From contig NZ_CP101655.1 in the NCBI RefSeq assembly GCF_028830055.1, forward strand, positions 62,001 through 126,000: DNA of 64,000 nt. Reading direction: 5' to 3'. The first letter of the stretch is position 1. Each line of letters starts with the position of its first letter. Made by a program: the position numbers and the translations under genes. The notes beneath the pieces are model-generated. The model did no database searches. It was not told the DNA's origin and saw only the letters and a list, made by a program, of their open reading frames with translations. Of the stretch, positions 62,356 through 64,000 are shown one piece after another. The DNA is from Pseudomonas serboccidentalis (GTDB lineage: Bacteria > Pseudomonadota > Gammaproteobacteria > Pseudomonadales > Pseudomonadaceae).

Positions 62356-62359
62356 AAAA

Positions 62360-62746
62360 ATGCTGGAAACAGTCGTAGTCGTTTTTCATCTGCTGGGTGC
62401 ATTGGGCGTAGTTGCTCTGGTTTTGCTGCAGCAGGGTAAAGGTGCGGATGCTGGCGCGTCTTTCGGAGCAGGTGCTTCAAATACTGTGTTCGGAAGCCAA
62501 GGTTCCTCTACCTTTCTTAGTAAGTTTACTGCTATACTTGCCGCCGGTTTCTTCATAACCAGCTTGGGGTTAGGTTACTTTGCTAAAGAGAAGGCTCATC
62601 AGCTGACTCAAGCAGGTTTACCAGATCCAGCAGTGTTGGAAGTGCCTAAGCAACAACAACCGGCTTCTGATGATGTCCCGGTGCTTCAAGAGCAAAAGTC
62701 GGCTACTCCAGCGACTGACGTACCTCCAGCTCAAGAGCAGAAGTAA
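62360..62746 (+). CDS. secG: Preprotein translocase subunit SecG
   Basis: A 128-residue SecG with two transmembrane helices ([27 protein letters not shown], then [20 protein letters not shown]) around the conserved [28 protein letters not shown] loop. The tail after residue 75 is a proline- and glutamine-rich extension. The ATG at 62360 replaces an upstream ATG that would lie inside tpiA. It is followed by tRNA-Leu, a standard order in Pseudomonas. Confidence 0.95.
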   Translation: MLETVVVVFHLLGALGVVALVLLQQGKGADAGASFGAGASNTVFGSQGSSTFLSKFTAILAAGFFITSLGLGYFAKEKAHQLTQAGLPDPAVLEVPKQQQPASDDVPVLQEQKSATPATDVPPAQEQK

Positions 62747-62768
62747 GAAGGGTTTCAAACGTAGTTTT

Positions 62769-62854
62769 GCCGAGGTGGTGGAATTGGTAGACACGCAACC
62801 TTGAGGTGGTTGTGCCCATAGGGTGTAGGGGTTCGAGTCCCCTTCTCGGTACCA
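62769..62854 (+). tRNA. tRNA-Leu (GAG)
   Basis: An 86-base class II tRNA. The acceptor GCCGAGG pairs with TCTCGGT before ACCA; the anticodon stem CAACC/GGTTG encloses TT-GAG-GT, giving anticodon GAG; a long variable arm (TGCCCATAGGGTGT) and GGTTCGAGTCC T-arm follow. Confidence 0.96.
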
Positions 62855-62866
62855 ATTAGTCAGGAG

Positions 62867-62889
62867 AGCCCGCTGTTGCGGGCTTTCTT
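62867..62889 (+). terminator. Terminator after tRNA-Leu
   Basis: AGCCCGC-TGTT-GCGGGCT then TTCTT, 12 bases after the tRNA 3' end. Confidence 0.75.
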
Positions 62890-62951
62890 GCAGGTGGAAG
62901 GTTACATTGACCCTATAAGGGATCGGTCGTATACTTCCGCCCCAGCTTTGT

Positions 62952-63028
<77 letters not shown>

Positions 63029-63036
63029 GTTTAAGG

Positions 63037-63058
63037 AGCCCCTTTTAAGGGGCTTTTT
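63037..63058 (+). terminator. Terminator after tRNA-fMet
   Basis: AGCCCC-TTTTAA-GGGGCT then five T (the last two pair positions being shared). Confidence 0.82.
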
Positions 63059-63103
63059 GTTAGCTGGACACTTTCTACGCCGCTGTTCGACGGCGTTTCA
63101 AGG

Positions 63104-63126
63104 ATGGGCGTTTCGCCCATTTTTTT
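63104..63126 (+). terminator. Terminator-like hairpin ahead of rimP
   Basis: ATGGGCG-TTT-CGCCCAT then six T, about 40 bases before rimP. Possibly a leader control element of the rimP-nusA operon or a second tRNA terminator. Confidence 0.75.
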
Positions 63127-63166
63127 ATTTTGCATAGCATGCACATACATGCACGAGGGGGTTCAG

Positions 63167-63625
63167 GTGTCGAGCAAGCTAGAAGAGTTGCAGGCCTTGT
63201 TGGCCCCGGTGGTCGTGGCCCTAGGCTATGAATGCTGGGGTATTGAGTTTTCGGCTCAAGGTCGCCACTCAATGTTGCGCGTTTATATCGATAAAGAAGG
63301 CGGCGTACTGGTGGACGATTGCGCCATCGTCAGCCGTCAGATCAGCGGTGTGCTGGATGTTGAAGATCCGATCTCCGTTGAATACACCCTTGAAGTTTCC
63401 TCGCCTGGCATGGAACGCCCGCTGTTCACTCTTGAGCAGTTTGCAAAATTTGCCGGTGAACAAGTAAAGATCAAGCTGCGCTCGCCTTTTGAAGGGCGAC
63501 GCAACTTTCAGGGCCTTCTGCGCGGTGTAGAAGAGCAGGACGTCGTGGTGCAGGTAGAAGACCATGAGTTCCTGTTGCCGATCGACATGATCGACAAGGC
63601 CAACATTATTCCCAGTTTTGACTGA
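63167..63625 (+). CDS. rimP: Ribosome maturation factor RimP
   Basis: A 152-residue factor needed for 30S assembly. The start is the GTG at 63167, with GAGGGG about six bases before it and the family start (M/V)[27 protein letters not shown]; an upstream ATG lies inside a terminator hairpin and is not used. Both the N-terminal alpha/beta and the C-terminal SH3-like domain ([23 protein letters not shown]) are present. It heads the rimP-nusA-infB operon. Confidence 0.96.
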   Translation: MSSKLEELQALLAPVVVALGYECWGIEFSAQGRHSMLRVYIDKEGGVLVDDCAIVSRQISGVLDVEDPISVEYTLEVSSPGMERPLFTLEQFAKFAGEQVKIKLRSPFEGRRNFQGLLRGVEEQDVVVQVEDHEFLLPIDMIDKANIIPSFD

Positions 63626-63672
63626 GACGCGGATCCCGCGGATCCAATGGCTTGCGAAAGGCGAGGCGTACG

Positions 63673-64000
63673 ATGAGCAAAGAAGTACTGCTGGTTGTTG
63701 AGTCGGTATCCAATGAAAAGGGCGTACCGGCAAGCGTAATTTTTGAAGCGCTGGAGCTGGCCCTGGCCACTGCTACCAAAAAGCGTTTTGAAGACGAAGT
63801 TGACCTGCGTGTGGAAATTAACCGCCACACCGGTTCCTACGAAACTTTCCGTCGCTGGACGGTCGTCGAAGAGAATGATCTCGATGATCCGGCCATCGAA
63901 ACCTGGCCGAGCAAGGTTGCCGAAACGCATCCTGGCGCCAAGGTTGGCGACGTCGTCGAAGAAAAAATCGAATCCATCGAGTTCGGCCGCATTGCCGCAC
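63673..64000 (+). CDS. nusA: Transcription termination/antitermination factor NusA, 5' part
   Basis: The first 109 residues of NusA: MSKEVLLVVESVSNEKGVPA, then EALELALATATKKRFEDE and VRVEINRHTGSYE-like VEINRHTGSYETFRRW, the N-terminal polymerase-binding domain. The rest (S1, KH domains and repeats) lies beyond the right edge. It follows rimP after 47 bases. Confidence 0.97.
   Translation, partial: MSKEVLLVVESVSNEKGVPASVIFEALELALATATKKRFEDEVDLRVEINRHTGSYETFRRWTVVEENDLDDPAIETWPSKVAETHPGAKVGDVVEEKIESIEFGRIAA

Noticed and set aside
63104..63166. Upstream ATG start for rimP
   Set aside because: It lies within a terminator hairpin and would add residues absent from the family; the GTG at 63167 has a good ribosome site.

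Overview
The window looks like a chromosome segment of a fluorescent Pseudomonas (P. fluorescens / P. koreensis type). The evidence is high-GC core genes in the usual Pseudomonas orders (bamE-fur-recN, grpE-dnaK-dnaJ-dapB-carA-carB-greA, yhbY/rlmE-ftsH-folP-glmM-tpiA-secG-tRNA-Leu-tRNA-fMet-rimP-nusA), a Pseudomonas-type tmRNA with tag ANDDQYGAALAA, a McpS-like chemoreceptor and a REPIN-type inverted repeat.

Layout. (1) 1-6556, minus strand: two genes of a Tc (toxin complex) A subunit, TcaA-like then TcaB-like; the TcaB-like gene runs off the left edge. (2) 6.7-16.2 kb: a McpS-like chemoreceptor, a histidine phosphatase facing an ArnT-like glycosyltransferase, two GNAT acetyltransferases, a DUF2252 protein, a periplasmic protein with a PliG-like N-terminal half, and an EamA transporter with a histidine-rich tail. 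(3) 16.25-30.2 kb: a more AT-rich accessory island ending at the 3' end of ssrA. It carries a Gabija-like pair (UvrD-type helicase and OLD-type ATPase/TOPRIM nuclease), a small SIR2-like protein, a Vsr endonuclease plus C5-cytosine methyltransferase with a tail-to-tail PD-(D/E)XK protein (a probable restriction-modification module), and two overlapping DUF262 genes. No integrase is visible. A decayed copy of the ssrA 3' end with its own terminator sits at the left end (about 16.22-16.28 kb), so the island appears to have inserted in ssrA. (4) 30.2-39.8 kb: ssrA, a small secreted protein, and the lactate locus: dld, lutC, lutB, lutA and permease lldP on the minus strand, with regulator lldR divergent. 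(5) 39.8-45.5 kb: smpB, an NSS-family transporter, ratA-like and rnfH genes, bamE, fur, recN. (6) 45.6-64 kb: heat-shock operon(s) with two clear sigma-32 promoters, lysine and carbamoyl-phosphate genes, greA, RNA-modification and protease genes, folate, peptidoglycan-precursor and glycolytic genes, secG, two tRNAs, rimP and the start of nusA.

The core blocks are ordinary. The island is the part worth attention: at least four separate phage-defence-type modules lie side by side. Two of them, the tandem DUF262 pair and the unassigned PD-(D/E)XK partner of the methyltransferase, do not match a named system that I can identify from sequence alone.
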